Source: Oscillospiraceae bacterium (lineage in GTDB: Bacteria; Bacillota; Clostridia; Oscillospirales; Oscillospiraceae). Taken from it: 64,000 bases of DNA. Every line of letters begins with the position of its first letter. Within the stretch, counting starts at the first letter, position 1. Location of the stretch: the NCBI GenBank assembly GCA_902765025.1, contig CACWYC010000015.1:49792-113791 (forward strand), in the 5' to 3' direction. Positions 23,620-36,039 of the stretch are shown piece after piece. The position numbers were made by a program, and so were the translations under genes. The notes under the pieces were generated by a model that saw nothing but the letters and a program-made list of their open reading frames with translations, made no database searches and was not told the origin of the DNA.

Positions 23620-24268
23620 TCTTATCCTCCTATTATAATAGCTTTGGTGAACAAAATAGATGCCCGGGAATTGTCAAAAATCCCCCGACCCGCGTATTAT
23701 CCCACAAAACCCGGTAATCGTCAAGTATCTCTTTGCATAGCGTGAAAAATTGTGCATTTGCCCATGAAACGCCGCCGAAAAAACCGAAAAAACCGTAGAA
23801 AAGCAGAATCTTTGAGGGAATAATTATGCAAGCGGGTGAAAATTGAATTGCGCCTGACGGCACATGATTTGTGTTTGACGGAAAATCCCACCGTAGGGGC
23901 CGACGACCCGGCGGCCCGTACCCAGGCCCCGCCCACCGCCAACGCCGGATGGATGGCACACGATATCGGCAATATCCTTCGTAGGGCGGGACCTATGTGT
24001 CCCGCCTTTCGGGGCGGGGTAATCGGAACGGTTTTGTTGGTTGCGGATGGATTGGGGTTTGGTTGTAGGGGAGGGGCTCTGCTCCTCCCTTTTTCCGTAT
24101 ATCGCCGAGGTAAGGGCGGAGCAGAGCCCCGCCCTTACGGTGGTTATCGATGCCGCCCACCTTTTACCCGGCCTCGGCGGAAATCATCACCTGGCTCGCG
24201 GGCGCTTCATGAAGCGCCCCTACAAAGACCACCTCCGCCATTTTCACGCTTCTCTCTTCTCTCTTTTC
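23620..24268. repeat. Repeat spacer between the SpoVB-like gene and hup
   Basis: Contains the second TGAATTGCGCC/CATGATTTG cluster (23843-23885), a GGCCGACGACCCGGCGGCC module near 23897, a GGGCGGGACCTATGTGTCCCGCC module near 23985, two inverted GGGGAGGGGCTCTGCTCCTCC/GGGCGGAGCAGAGCCCCGCCC modules (24065-24136) and GGGCGCTTC/GAAGCGCCC at 24200-24219. No gene is supported. Confidence 0.8.
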
Positions 24269-25780
24269 TCATCTACCCCGCCCTCGCAGCCGGGCCACGT
24301 CCTCCCGGGTCACCGCTCCCAGGGCCAGGGCTGTGGCGGCGTACACCGCGGCGCACACCGCTGCCGCCGTCACCACCGCCCAGGGCCCCGGCACCGTCCT
24401 TGCCATCAGGCGGCAGCACCCCGGCGCCGCCAGGGCCATCACCGCCCCCGCCGCTGCCCCGGGCAGCAGCTCCGTCCACAGCCCGGGCACCGCCCGGCCC
24501 ACCAGCAGCAGATCCACCGTCGCCGCCAGGCCGTAGCACCCCGCCGTGGCCCAGGCCGCCCCCTGCACCCCCATCCGGGGCACCAGCGTCACGTTCAGGG
24601 CGATTTTCACCGCCGCCCCCAGGCCCAGGGCCACAAGGGGCGCGCGGGGCCGTCCTTTTGCCTGCAACATCCCGGTGCAGACCCCCATCAGCCCCACCGC
24701 CGCCGACGATGCCCCCAAAATTTGCAGATGGGGCGCGGCAAAGGCGGCGGTGGTCTCGCCGTAAAAGAGGGCCAGGATGGGGTGGGCCAGGGCCGACAGA
24801 CCCAGCCCCAGAGGAAAGGCGATGAGCCCTGCCAGGCGCAGGGCGCTGCGGCAGAGGCGCCCCGCCCGGCCGGGCTGACCGGCGGCGGTGTACCGGGCGA
24901 TGGGGGGAATCAGCGATGCCGTCACCGGCATCAGCAGCGACGGCGGCAGCACGAACAGCGTCAGGCCGTAGGTGTAATAGCCGTACTGCTCCGCCGCCTG
25001 GGCCGCCGTCATGGTTCGTTGCAGCGCGGCCATGGTCAGGGACTGATCCAGCACCGTGATGAGACTCATGCCCACCCCGCCCACGGTGATGGGGGCCGCC
25101 ACCGCGAAAAGCTGCCGCAAGATGGCCCGCCGGGGGGTGTCGTCTGCCGGCGGGATGCGCCGCCTTTGGGGCAGCAGGCAGAGAAGGCCCGCCAGCTCCC
25201 CCGCCGTCACCCCCGCCACGGCCCCGGCCGCCGCCATTTCCGGCCCCAGATTGCGGCCCACCGCCAGCAGCGCCAGGCCCAGGCCCACCATGAGCTTCAC
25301 CGCCGACTCCGCCACCTGGCTCACCGCCGTGGGGGCCATGTCCCCCATCCCCTGGGTGGCCCCCCGCAGGGGCGTCATCAGGCACACGCAGGCCACCCCC
25401 GGCGCCAGGGCGGCGATGGCGGGGGCGGCGCCGCCGTCGTGGAGCGCCGCCGCCAAAGGCTTGGCCAAAAGCAACATAGCGCCGCCGCCGACCAGGCCCA
25501 GGGCCGTCATCAGCAGCAGCGCTGTGGAGAAAATGCGCCCCGCCCGCCCCGGATGGGGACGGGCGGCGGCGGTGAGGGTGCTGAGGGCCACCGTCATGCC
25601 GGAGGTGGTCAGCAGCAGCACCGTGTTGTATACGTTGTAGGCGGCGTAAAAGTGGGCCATGCCCGCGCTGCCCAGCGCCCGCCCCAGGGGGATTTTGTAC
25701 ACCGCCCCCAGTAGCTTGGTGAGGAACACCGCCGCCGTCAAAATGGCAGCGCCCCGGAGAAACCGCCCGTTGCCGCCCAT
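24269..25780 (-). CDS. SpoVB/MurJ-like polysaccharide flippase (MOP superfamily)
   Basis: A 503-residue polytopic membrane protein of the polysaccharide biosynthesis/MATE-like superfamily, closest in character to SpoVB: AAILTAAVFLTKLLGAVYKIPLGRALG at the N-terminus and about fourteen hydrophobic helices. SpoVB-type proteins are thought to flip lipid-linked peptidoglycan precursors during cortex synthesis. AAGGAG precedes the ATG and the hemZ stop is 12 bases upstream, so it is the last gene of dtd-MBL-hemZ-spoVB. A vegetative export role is possible. Confidence 0.85.
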   Translation of the reverse strand: MGGNGRFLRGAAILTAAVFLTKLLGAVYKIPLGRALGSAGMAHFYAAYNVYNTVLLLTTSGMTVALSTLTAAARPHPGRAGRIFSTALLLMTALGLVGGGAMLLLAKPLAAALHDGGAAPAIAALAPGVACVCLMTPLRGATQGMGDMAPTAVSQVAESAVKLMVGLGLALLAVGRNLGPEMAAAGAVAGVTAGELAGLLCLLPQRRRIPPADDTPRRAILRQLFAVAAPITVGGVGMSLITVLDQSLTMAALQRTMTAAQAAEQYGYYTYGLTLFVLPPSLLMPVTASLIPPIARYTAAGQPGRAGRLCRSALRLAGLIAFPLGLGLSALAHPILALFYGETTAAFAAPHLQILGASSAAVGLMGVCTGMLQAKGRPRAPLVALGLGAAVKIALNVTLVPRMGVQGAAWATAGCYGLAATVDLLLVGRAVPGLWTELLPGAAAGAVMALAAPGCCRLMARTVPGPWAVVTAAAVCAAVYAATALALGAVTREDVARLRGRGR

Positions 25781-25792
25781 GAAAATCGCTCC

Positions 25793-27271
25793 TTATTTCC
25801 GCATATTCTCATGGAACACCCGGAACGCCTCCAGATTTTCCGCCACCTTTTCGGGCCGCTGGATGTATTCCGTGGGGTACTTGGGGTGAAACAGGCGCTC
25901 AATGTGCTGCCGGGGCCAATCCACCATCTTCGTGGAGCCGCCCGCCCCCAGGGACAGGATGCTGTGCAGCTCCTCCATGATGTAGATATTATATAGGCCC
26001 TCGCTGCCGCTTATGCACCAGCCTGTGTTTTCAAAGCTGCCGGACATGTACTTCTGCCGGTAGAGGTAATAGGGCACGAAGCCGGCGGAGCGCAGCGTGG
26101 GGTCGGCGTAGTCCAGCATTTGGGCCACGTCCTCCGCCGTGGGGATGGTGAGGCCCTCCAACAGAATCCGGCTGCCCTTTTTCAGCGACAGGGTGTGGAC
26201 GGTGATGTTGTCGGCGCCGTAGGAAAGGCAGGTGTCCAGCGTGCGGCGGAAGCCCTCGGGGGTGTCCTCCGGGAGCCCGGCAATCAAATCCATGTTCACG
26301 TGGGGGAAGCCCAGCTCGGTGGCAAGGGCCATGGCGGCGCGAATCTCCTCCGCCGTGTGGCGGCGGCCGATGGCGGTCAGCACCTTGTCCTCCAGGCTCT
26401 GGGGGTTGACGCTGATGCGGTCGATGTTGTGGCGCAGCAGCACCAGCAGCTTCTCCCGGTCGATGGTGTCGGGCCGCCCCGCCTCTACGCACCGCTCGGC
26501 GGCGTGGGAGAGGTCGAAGGAGCGTTCCAGATGGGTCAAAAGCCGGTCCATCTGCTCCGCCGAAAGGGTGGTGGGGGTGCCGCCGCCCATGTAGAAGGAT
26601 TTGATGCGCAGCCCCGCCTGGGCCACCATGGCCCCGGCGGCGGTGATTTCATTCATCAGCGCGGTGAGGTACGGCTCCATTAAATGGAAGGATTTGGCCA
26701 CCGACTGGCTGACGAAGCTGCAATAGGCGCAGCGGGTGGGGCAAAAGGGAATGCCCACGTAGAGGCTGATGTCATCCGGCTGCAAGTCCGCCAGCGCCTT
26801 GCGGCCCGCCTGGGCCGTCTCGATGGCCAGGCGGCGGCGGGGGGCGGACACGCAGTAGGTATCCCGCAAAATCCTGTCCACCTGGGCCGGGGTCTTCCCG
26901 GCGTCCAGATACTGGCCCGCCAGCTTGCCGGGCCGGATGCCTGTCAATGCGCCCCAGGCCGGTGTCTGGCCCGTCACGTCCCGGGCGGCCTTGAAGAAGC
27001 TCAGTTTCGCCGCCCGCTGCCGCAGCCGCTCCTGTTCGTAGGCGTCGGCGGCGCCGTCGATGCGTACCCGGCTGACGCCCCGGCCCTCACGGCCTTCATA
27101 GCGGATGACGGTGGTGGCGGTGGCGTAGGTTTTCCCCAGAGACAGGCGGACGTCCGCCTGGTTTTCCTCGGCGGCGTCCCGGTCATACACGGGCCGCTCC
27201 TGGGGGAAGAAGGCCAGCAGACTCTGCTCCACGGCGTAGCGCTGGTCGTGTCCTGTAAAAATCAGTTTCAT
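25793..27271 (-). CDS. hemZ: Coproporphyrinogen dehydrogenase HemZ
   Basis: A 492-residue radical SAM protein with an N-terminal extension (about 1-165) typical of HemZ, then SLYVGIPFCPTRCAYCSFVS (CxxxCxxC), FYMGGGTPTTL and INPQ/VNPQSL. HemZ is assigned to oxygen-independent coproporphyrinogen III oxidation, though activity of the family is debated. Its ATG overlaps the stop of the upstream metallo-hydrolase gene (ATGA). The order dtd-MBL-hemZ is common in clostridia. Confidence 0.9.
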   Translation of the reverse strand: MKLIFTGHDQRYAVEQSLLAFFPQERPVYDRDAAEENQADVRLSLGKTYATATTVIRYEGREGRGVSRVRIDGAADAYEQERLRQRAAKLSFFKAARDVTGQTPAWGALTGIRPGKLAGQYLDAGKTPAQVDRILRDTYCVSAPRRRLAIETAQAGRKALADLQPDDISLYVGIPFCPTRCAYCSFVSQSVAKSFHLMEPYLTALMNEITAAGAMVAQAGLRIKSFYMGGGTPTTLSAEQMDRLLTHLERSFDLSHAAERCVEAGRPDTIDREKLLVLLRHNIDRISVNPQSLEDKVLTAIGRRHTAEEIRAAMALATELGFPHVNMDLIAGLPEDTPEGFRRTLDTCLSYGADNITVHTLSLKKGSRILLEGLTIPTAEDVAQMLDYADPTLRSAGFVPYYLYRQKYMSGSFENTGWCISGSEGLYNIYIMEELHSILSLGAGGSTKMVDWPRQHIERLFHPKYPTEYIQRPEKVAENLEAFRVFHENMRK

Positions 27272-27888
27272 AGGCCCATCCCCTGTCGCAGATAGGGATT
27301 GTGCCGCCGCTCGAAGTCCATGGTGGTCTCCTCCTCATGGCCGCAGAGGCAGCGGTAGTCGCCGGGGAGCTTGCCCAGCCTGCCCAACGACAGCAGCATG
27401 GCGGTGTAGCTGCCGTCGGGGAAGTCCGTCCGCCCGCAGCTGCCGCGAAAGAGGGTGTCGCCGCAGAAAATCACGCCGGGGCCCACGAGGCACACGCTGC
27501 CGGCGCTGTGGCCCGGTGTATCCATCACGGTAAAGGCCGCGCCGCCCACGGACACGGTGTCGCCCTCGTGGTAAAACCGCTGGTTTTTGGCGCTTAATCG
27601 GGGGAATTTCAGCTCCCAGCCGCCGGGGGTGGGCCGGTCGGCCACATCGGCGGGGTGGATGTACACCGGCGTGTCGGGCCACTGTTCCAGCAGCCCCGCC
27701 ACGGCGGTGCAGTGGTCAAAATGGCCGTGGGTCAGCCAGATGGCGGCCAGGGGGCAGCCGGTGTTCTCAATGGCGGCGATGATGCGGCCCGCCTCGTCCC
27801 CCGGGTCCACCACGGCGGTCTCCCCGCCGTGGGATACGATGTAGCAGTTGGTCATAATGGGCCCCACCTGCAGCGTTGTGATGGTCAT
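27268..27888 (-). CDS. MBL-fold metallo-hydrolase (glyoxalase II-like)
   Basis: A 206-residue metallo-beta-lactamase-fold hydrolase with the metal motif THGHFDH (about residues 53-59), the later His in DTPGHSAGS, Asp in FCGDTLF and His near the C-terminus in CGHEEET. The fold and length match YcbL/glyoxalase II-like hydrolases; the substrate is unknown. The ATG at 27888 lies 12 bases past the dtd stop and the stop overlaps hemZ, so it is mid-operon. Confidence 0.9.
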   Translation of the reverse strand: MTITTLQVGPIMTNCYIVSHGGETAVVDPGDEAGRIIAAIENTGCPLAAIWLTHGHFDHCTAVAGLLEQWPDTPVYIHPADVADRPTPGGWELKFPRLSAKNQRFYHEGDTVSVGGAAFTVMDTPGHSAGSVCLVGPGVIFCGDTLFRGSCGRTDFPDGSYTAMLLSLGRLGKLPGDYRCLCGHEEETTMDFERRHNPYLRQGMGL

Positions 27889-27899
27889 AGCGGCCCTCC

Positions 27900-28346
27900 T
27901 TATAAATTGTCGGTGTCCACAATCAGGGTGACGGGGCCGTCGTTGCGGCTGTCCACCTGCATGTCGGCGCCGAAGATGCCCGTCTCCACGTGGAAGCCCC
28001 GCTCCCGGCACCCGGCGATGAACCGCTCGTAGAGGGGAATGGCGGTGTCGGGCCGGGCGGCGCCCAGGAATTCGGGCCGGCGGCCCTTTTTGCAGTTGCC
28101 GTACAGGGTGAACTGGGAGATGACCAGAATTTCGCCTCCCACGTCCTTCAGCCCCAGGTTCATCTTCTCGTTTTCGTCCTCGAAGATGCGCAGGCCCGTC
28201 AGCTTGTCGCACAGCTTGTCACATTCCGCTTCGGTGTCGTTCACGCCCACCCCCAGCAGAATGAGAAAGCCCTGTCCGATCTGTCCGTGCACCGCCCCGT
28301 CAATGGTGACGGAGGCGTGCTTCACCCGGGTCAATACCGCTCGCAT
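27900..28346 (-). CDS. dtd: D-aminoacyl-tRNA deacylase
   Basis: A 148-residue DTD protein that removes D-amino acids (and Gly from tRNA-Ala) from mischarged tRNA. Family motifs are MRAVLTRVKHASVTIDG at the start, SQFTLYG in the middle (catalytic loop) and GPVTLIVDT near the C-terminus (the Gly-cisPro-type GP motif). The ATG at 28346 is preferred because AAGGAG lies upstream. It heads the dtd-MBL-hemZ-spoVB group. Confidence 0.95.
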   Translation of the reverse strand: MRAVLTRVKHASVTIDGAVHGQIGQGFLILLGVGVNDTEAECDKLCDKLTGLRIFEDENEKMNLGLKDVGGEILVISQFTLYGNCKKGRRPEFLGAARPDTAIPLYERFIAGCRERGFHVETGIFGADMQVDSRNDGPVTLIVDTDNL

Positions 28347-28751
28347 AGTGTGATCTCCTTGTGTCAATAAATTGTGAAATAATCCGCCGGGGGCTAAATG
28401 GGCCGCCGGGGGCGGCGGCCCCTACAAAGATACTCGGCGCCTGTGGTTTTGCGCCGTAGGGGCGATTCACGAATCGCCCGCAGCCAGGTGACGAACAGCG
28501 AAAAGGTGGGGTGGATGGAAAACGGCATCGTTATCCACCGTAGGGGCCGACGACTCGGCGGCCCGCAGCCCAAGTGGCGATGACCGCCAACGCCGGGTGG
28601 ATGGAAAAACAGAACAATTAACCGCTCCGCCTTCCCCTTGGGGGGAAGGTGGCGCGGCCGCAGGCCGTGACGGATGAGGGGGCGACGATCGCCCAGGGCG
28701 GGTGAGATGAGGGGGCGACGACCGGAAACTTCCCGCAAAATCTCGTGCTCT

Positions 28752-28852
28752 CGTTGCGGCAAACCGATTTCCAGACCCTTCGGGCCGTGAAAATCGGGCC
28801 GCTGCCTTGCGGCGGGCACGCTTCATCCGCCCCCCGGCGGCGCTGTGCCCGC
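28752..28852 (+). repeat. Structured ~100 nt element, subfamily 2, copy b
   Basis: Begins CGTTGCGGCAAACCGATTT, ends GTGCCCGC; same stems as the 18986 copy. Nearly identical to the copy at 36426. Confidence 0.8.
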
Positions 28853-29103
28853 ACGCCCCCTCATTCCCCCCAGTGTGCGCACTGGGGTACCTTCCCCCCA
28901 GGGGGAAGGCTGCGCAAAGTTTTATCTATTCGCCCCAGCCTTCCCCTTGGGGGGAAGGTGGCGCGGCCGCAGGCCGTGACGGATGAGGGGGCGACGATCG
29001 CCCAGGGCGGATGGATGGTGAATGGTATCGGCAACCGCGTGTAGGGGCGGGGCTCTGCTCCGCCCAAAGCGCCCAGATTGTCGCCGTGCCTCGGGCGGAG
29101 CAG

Positions 29104-29159
29104 CGCCAGCGACACCCTGCGAAGAATGAGCAGTCGGTGGAGCCAGTGCCCTTGGGGTA
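29104..29159 (-). mobile_element. 56-nt nested insert, copy 1
   Basis: On the minus strand it begins TACCCCAAGGGCACTGGCTC and ends GGTGTCGCTGGCG. It sits inside a GGGGCGGGGCT/CTGCTCCGCCC palindrome immediately before the CT dinucleotide, as in the other three copies. Confidence 0.75.
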
Positions 29160-29361
29160 AGCCCCGCCCCTACGGACAAGACGGGAACCGTCCGCAACCA
29201 GCGGTGCCTTTCCACAAACCCGCCAAGGCGCAAACGGGCGCTTCATGAAGCGCCCCTACGGAGAATATTGTGGCCCTTGCAAGCGACGATGCCTTTCATC
29301 ATTCCCCGCCTATCCACAAAGCGCCCCTACGGTGTAATATGCTGCCGTTTTTCCTTGACGC

Positions 29362-31571
<2,210 letters not shown>

Positions 31572-31575
<4 letters not shown>

Positions 31576-33665
31576 CCGCGTCCGCCTCCTTTTCCCATGG
31601 TGTCAATGGATAGCTGCTCTATGTAGGGGCACTGCTCCAGGTCGGCCCGGGCCGCCTGGCCCCGGGTGATGGTGACGCTGTCCCGGTGGCGCTCCACCGT
31701 CAGCAGCCCCCGCTCCCGGAACACCTCCAGGCACAGCGCCGCCCGAGCGAAGGCGTCGGCCCGGCCCAGCCGCTCCGCCAGCTGCCGCAGCAGCGGCAGG
31801 TAGGCGCAGTCCAGAGGCCCGCCGGAGAGCTGGTGGTCGATACACCGCCAGGCGGCGGCGAAATGCTCCCGCCCCGGCAGCAGCCGCCGGGCGTCCCGGG
31901 CGGGGATGCGTTCCCCGTCCAGCACCTGCTGCACCAGGGCCAACGCCTCCATCTCCCGGGTGCTGGGGTTTACCGAGGGCCGGATGTCCACCATCTGGAG
32001 CTGCACGGTGCGGTTGCCCCGGAACTCGTTGACCTGTAAATAAAAGGCGGCGTCCACCCTGTCGCCTACGGCCACGCCGCAGCTCTCGGCAGTGGTGGAG
32101 AAGAAAATGCCGTCAAACTGGCTGCTGCCCCGGGTGAGCCGCAGCTTCAAATGCCGGTTCTGGCCCACGTTCTGGGTGCGGCTCAGCGTGGCGCCCCGCA
32201 GGCAGAACACGGGCCGGGGGTTGCCGGCGCCGTAGGGCTCCAGGGCGCTGAGGGCCTCCACCTCGGCAAGGGTCACGTCGCCGGGGTGCTGAATCACCAT
32301 GTCCACGTCCAACGACGACACCGGCGCCGCGCCGCCCCGGTAGGCGGCGGCGTATTCATTCATCCTCCGGCGGAAGGCGGGGATGTTCTTTTCCTCGATG
32401 GTGAAGCCCGCCGCCAGCTCGTGGCCGCCGAAGCCCAGCAGCAAATCGGAGCAGCTCTCCAACGCGGCAAACAGGTTGAAGCCGCCCCAGCTGCGGCAGG
32501 AGCCCTTGCCGGTGGCGCCGTTTAAGTGAATCATAAAGCTGGGCCGGGAGTATTTCTCGCTGAGGCGGGAGGCCACGATGCCCACCACGCCCTGGTGCCA
32601 CCGCTGGTCGGACAGCACCAGCGCGCTGCGCAGGTGCTCCGGCATGGCGGCGATCATCTCCTCGGCCTGGGTGTAGATGGTCTGCTCCACGTTCTGCCGC
32701 TCCCGGTTCAGGTCGCACAGCGCCCGGGCCATCTCGGCGGCCTTCACAGGGTCGTCGCACAGCAGCAGGTCCGCCGCCATGTCCGCCTCCCCCATCCGCC
32801 CGGCGGCGTTGATGCGGGGGGACAGCACGAAGCCGATCTGCACGGAGGTAATCTCCTTTTTATCCAACCCCGCCTCCGCCAACAGGGCGTGGAGGCCGAT
32901 GAAGTCGCTGCGCTCAATGGAGGCCAGGCCCCGGGACACGATGGTGCGGTTCTCGCCGGACATCTGCATCACGTCCGCCACCGTGCCGATGGCCGCCAGG
33001 GTGCAGTAGCGGGAGAAGAGGGCCTCCTCCCTGTCGCTGCCCCCCAGGGCCAGGGCCAGCTTCAGCGCCACGCCGCAGCCCGCCAGGTGCTTGAAGGGAT
33101 AGGGGCAGTCGGGTCTGTGGGGGTCGATGACCGCCGCCGCGGCAGGCAGGGTGTCCTTGCACTCGTGGTGGTCGGTAATCACCACGTCCATGCCCAGGGA
33201 CTTGGCGTAGTCCGTCTCCTCCACGCCGGTGATGCCGCAGTCCACCGTCACCAGCAGCTTCACGCCCTGGCGGCGGAGGGTGTCGATGGCGTCGCAGCTC
33301 AGGCCGTAGCCGTCCTCGATGCGGCGGGGGATGTAGTGCACCACATCGGCGCCCCGGCTCTTGAGATAATCCACTAAAATGCAGGTGGCGGTGATGCCGT
33401 CCACGTCGTAGTCGCCGTAAATGGCGATTTTCTCCCGATTGGCAAGGGCGTCGTTGATGCGCGCCACCGCCTTGTCCATGTCCGCCATCAAAAAGGGGGA
33501 ATAGGTCAGGCTGGTCTCCTGCTCCAAAAAGGCGGCGGCCGCCTCCGGTGTGGTGATGCCCCGTGACACCAGCACGCCGCTGACAAGATAGGGATAGCCC
33601 GCGGAGCGCAGGGCGTCAATTGCCCCCTCGTCCACCTCCGGGGTCTGCCAGAGCTCATATTTCAC
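31572..33665 (-). CDS. recJ: Single-stranded-DNA-specific exonuclease RecJ
   Basis: A 697-residue DHH-family 5'-3' exonuclease. Metal-binding motifs are DYDVDGITA (about residue 82), TVDCGI, the DHH motif in TDHHECKDTLP, and the DHHA1 motif GFGGHELAAGFTI. An OB-like domain follows. The start is GTG with GGAGGTGAT upstream. It overlaps rel by four bases; recJ-rel (often with apt) is a common clostridial pair. The C-terminus, rich in Gly, ends at the overlap. Confidence 0.95.
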
Positions 33666-33769
33666 GGCCGCATCACCTCCCTTGCCGTAGAGATACTAAT
33701 TCAGATACAATATATCATAAAATCCGGCCGGCGTAAAGGGAGGATTTGCGCCCGCCGCCATAACAAACG

Positions 33770-34380
33770 GCCGACCGGGTACACCGTAGGGGCGATTCAC
33801 GAATCGCCCCTACGAAAAAACCGATGCCGCCACGATTACACCGTAGGGGCGATTCACGAATCGCCCTCCGCCAAGGTAACGATACCCACCCGGGCCGGTT
33901 GGATGGTACACGGCACCGACCCCACCGTAGGGGCCGACGACTCGGCGGCCCGTACCCCGGTAACGAAAATCACCCGGGCCGGGTGGATGGTGAGCGGCAA
34001 CAAAATCCCGCCCGCCTCTTGCCCGCGTTGCGGCATCCGGTTCCCAGGCCCGTTGGGCCATGGCAACCGGGCCGCTGCCTGGCTGTGCCCTCGCTTCATC
34101 CGCCATCGGCGGCGCTTCGGGCACAGCCCCTTGGGGGGAAGGTGTCAGCGAAGCTGACGGATGAGGGGGCGATTTTACGAAAAGTTTCCGGTAGACGCCC
34201 CCTCATCCGTCACGGCCTTTACAGGCCGCGCCACCTTCCCCCCGAGGGGGAAGGCAACGGCGCGCCGGGGTCGTCGCGCCCTACGGATTATTGTAACCGC
34301 CCGCAACCAACGGTGTTTTTCCGCAACCCCGCCAACCGGCAAACGGGCCGCCGGGGGCGTCGGCCCCTACGAACGAAATC
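33770..34380. repeat. Composite palindromic repeat spacer upstream of recJ
   Basis: Two GGGCGATTC/GAATCGCCC modules (33789-33808 and 33847-33866), a GGCCG module near 33930, a structured element copy (34026-34125), a GTCAGCGAAGCTGAC hairpin (34144-34158) with the GGATGAGGGGGCG tail, an inverted CCTTCCCC element near 34235 and another GGCCG module near 34345. No gene is supported from 33666 to 34465. Confidence 0.85.
34026..34125 (+). repeat. Structured ~100 nt element, subfamily 1, copy c
   Basis: The cleanest subfamily 1 copy: CGTTGCGGCATCCGGTT at the start and GGCGCTTCGGGCACA at the end, with all four stems. Confidence 0.8.
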
Positions 34381-34404
34381 GTCCCTCTTCTCTTTTCTCT
34401 CGCA

Positions 34405-34443
34405 CAAAAAAGAGAACCCGCTTTCGCAGGTTCTCTTTTTTTC
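34405..34443. terminator. Terminator after the fatty acid transporter gene
   Basis: AGAGAACC/GGTTCTCT stem with a CGCTTTCGCA loop, A-run on one side and T-run on the other; it serves the minus-strand gene ending at 34466. Confidence 0.9.
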
Positions 34444-34465
34444 AAATGGGATGGCAGGGGATGAA

Positions 34466-35824
34466 TTAGAAGAACATACCCCAGGCCAGGAAGCCCAGCA
34501 CGGCCACAACGCCGGTGAACAGCAGCACGATGACCAGATAACCCATGACGTCGCGGGCGCTCAGCTTGGCGATACCCAGAGCAGGCAGAGCCCAGAACGG
34601 CTGGATCATGTTGGTCCACTGGTCGCCCCAGGCCACCGCCATGGCGGTACGGCCGGCGTCGATGCCCAGAGCGGCACCGGCGGGCATCATGATGGGGCCC
34701 TGGACGGCCCACTGGCCGCCGCCGGAGGGAACGAAGAAGTTGACAACACCGGCAGCCAGGAAGGACAGCATGGGGAAGGTGATGCCGTTGGAGATGCTGA
34801 CGAAGAACTGGGAAATCACACCGGCCAGAGACACGCCGTCCACGTTCTTGGCGGTCATCAGGCCCATGATACCGGCATAGAAGGGGAACTGCAGCAGCAC
34901 GCCGGCGGCGCCTGCGGCGGCCTCACCGATGGCGTCCACATAGCGGCGCAGGTCGCCGTGGAGCAGGATGCCCAGGAACAGGAAGATGAAGTTCACGATG
35001 TTCAGGCCCAGGGAACCCTTCTCAATGAAGAAGTAGTGAATGATGTAGGCAATGCCCATCACCACCAGGATGACCCACAGGATCTTGGAGTGCTCCATCT
35101 TGTCGGCGGGGGTGTCCACCTTGTACTCGCGCTCGGCCTCATCCTTCAGCAGGGAGGGGTCGATGGTGACGGTGTGATCCTTGTCGGGATGCATGGCGTA
35201 GTTGACGAAGGGCATGCCCAGCAGCACAACGGCGCACATGATCAGGTTCATGGGGTGCAGGATGGTGGAGCTGATGGGGGCCTGGTACAGCACCTCACCG
35301 AAGGTCTTGCCGGCCACCAGGTCCAGGGGGATGGAGCCGGACAGGCCCGCGTGCCACACCACGAAGCCGGAGTAGGCGGAGGCGATCAGCAGGGGGTAGT
35401 CCACGCTGGGCACGCGGCGGACGACTTCCTTGGCCAGCAGAGCGCCGATAACCAGGCCGAAGCCCCAGTTGAGCCAGCAGCAGATGGTGGACACGAAGGT
35501 GGTCATCAGGATCGCGTGCATGGGGGTGCGGCACATGCCGGCCAGGGTGCGCAGCAGAGCCTTGAAGGGCTTGGCGGAAGCGCAGGCGGAGCCCAGCACC
35601 AGCACCAGAGCCATCTGCATGGAGAAGCTCAGCAGGCTCCAGAAGGTGGAGTTGCCGCCCCAGGCGGTGATCAGGTCGGGCTGGCTGGCGGAGAACACGG
35701 GCAGGCCCGTGGCGGCCAGGGCGCCGATAAAGACCACGAAGGTCAGAATGACTGCGAACAGAAAAGCGTCCGGCAGCCAACGGTTGACTACGCGAACGCA
35801 GCCGTTGGTGAATTTCTTAAACAT
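34466..35824 (-). CDS. atoE: Short-chain fatty acid transporter, AtoE/TIGR00366 family
   Basis: A 452-residue polytopic membrane protein of the AtoE family, which takes up acetoacetate and short-chain fatty acids. The family look is clear: VNRWLPDAFLFAVILTFVVF near the N-terminus, LNWGFGLVIGALLAKEV and the substrate-region NFFVPSGGGQWAVQGP. About twelve hydrophobic helices are visible. AGGAGAGTG precedes the ATG and a CAGACGG/CCGTCTG hairpin lies in the leader near 35847. It stands alone between terminator and repeats, so transport linked to butyrate or acetoacetate use is inference. Confidence 0.9.
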   Translation of the reverse strand: MFKKFTNGCVRVVNRWLPDAFLFAVILTFVVFIGALAATGLPVFSASQPDLITAWGGNSTFWSLLSFSMQMALVLVLGSACASAKPFKALLRTLAGMCRTPMHAILMTTFVSTICCWLNWGFGLVIGALLAKEVVRRVPSVDYPLLIASAYSGFVVWHAGLSGSIPLDLVAGKTFGEVLYQAPISSTILHPMNLIMCAVVLLGMPFVNYAMHPDKDHTVTIDPSLLKDEAEREYKVDTPADKMEHSKILWVILVVMGIAYIIHYFFIEKGSLGLNIVNFIFLFLGILLHGDLRRYVDAIGEAAAGAAGVLLQFPFYAGIMGLMTAKNVDGVSLAGVISQFFVSISNGITFPMLSFLAAGVVNFFVPSGGGQWAVQGPIMMPAGAALGIDAGRTAMAVAWGDQWTNMIQPFWALPALGIAKLSARDVMGYLVIVLLFTGVVAVLGFLAWGMFF

Positions 35825-36039
35825 GATTCACTCTCCTCGTAATTTTCAGACGGTGGCCGTCTGTGGTCAAGCCCGCACTTCCCCTACGGTAATTGCGAAC
35901 TTTTTAACGAAGCCCATTATAATACGGCGGCGGCAGAAATGGAAATCGGAAAATTGCCGAATTATTAACATAATAACTGTGCAGTACGCACAAAATTACC
36001 AAATTTGTCCGCCAAAAAGGGAACGATGGACGATGAAGC

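Larger units (their letters stand above)
28380..29340. repeat. Composite palindromic repeat spacer between dtd and rel
   Basis: Nearly 1 kb without a gene. Contents: a GGCCG module near 28405, GGGCGATTC/GAATCGCCC at 28460-28479, a GGCCG module near 28545, two CCTTCCCC/GGGGAAGG elements with GGCGCGGCCGCAGGCCGTGAC arms (near 28650 and 28963), a structured element copy (28752-28852), an inverted CCCAGTGCGCACACTGGG element near 28870, inverted GGGCGGGGCTCTGCTCCGCCC modules (29043-29175) holding a 56-nt insert, and GGGCGCTTC/GAAGCGCCC at 29236-29255. Confidence 0.85.

Noticed and set aside
34026..34125. Insertion sequence or transposon ends around the structured element
   Set aside because: No transposase frame, no consistent target duplication; copies differ by compensated stem changes rather than carrying terminal inverted repeats.
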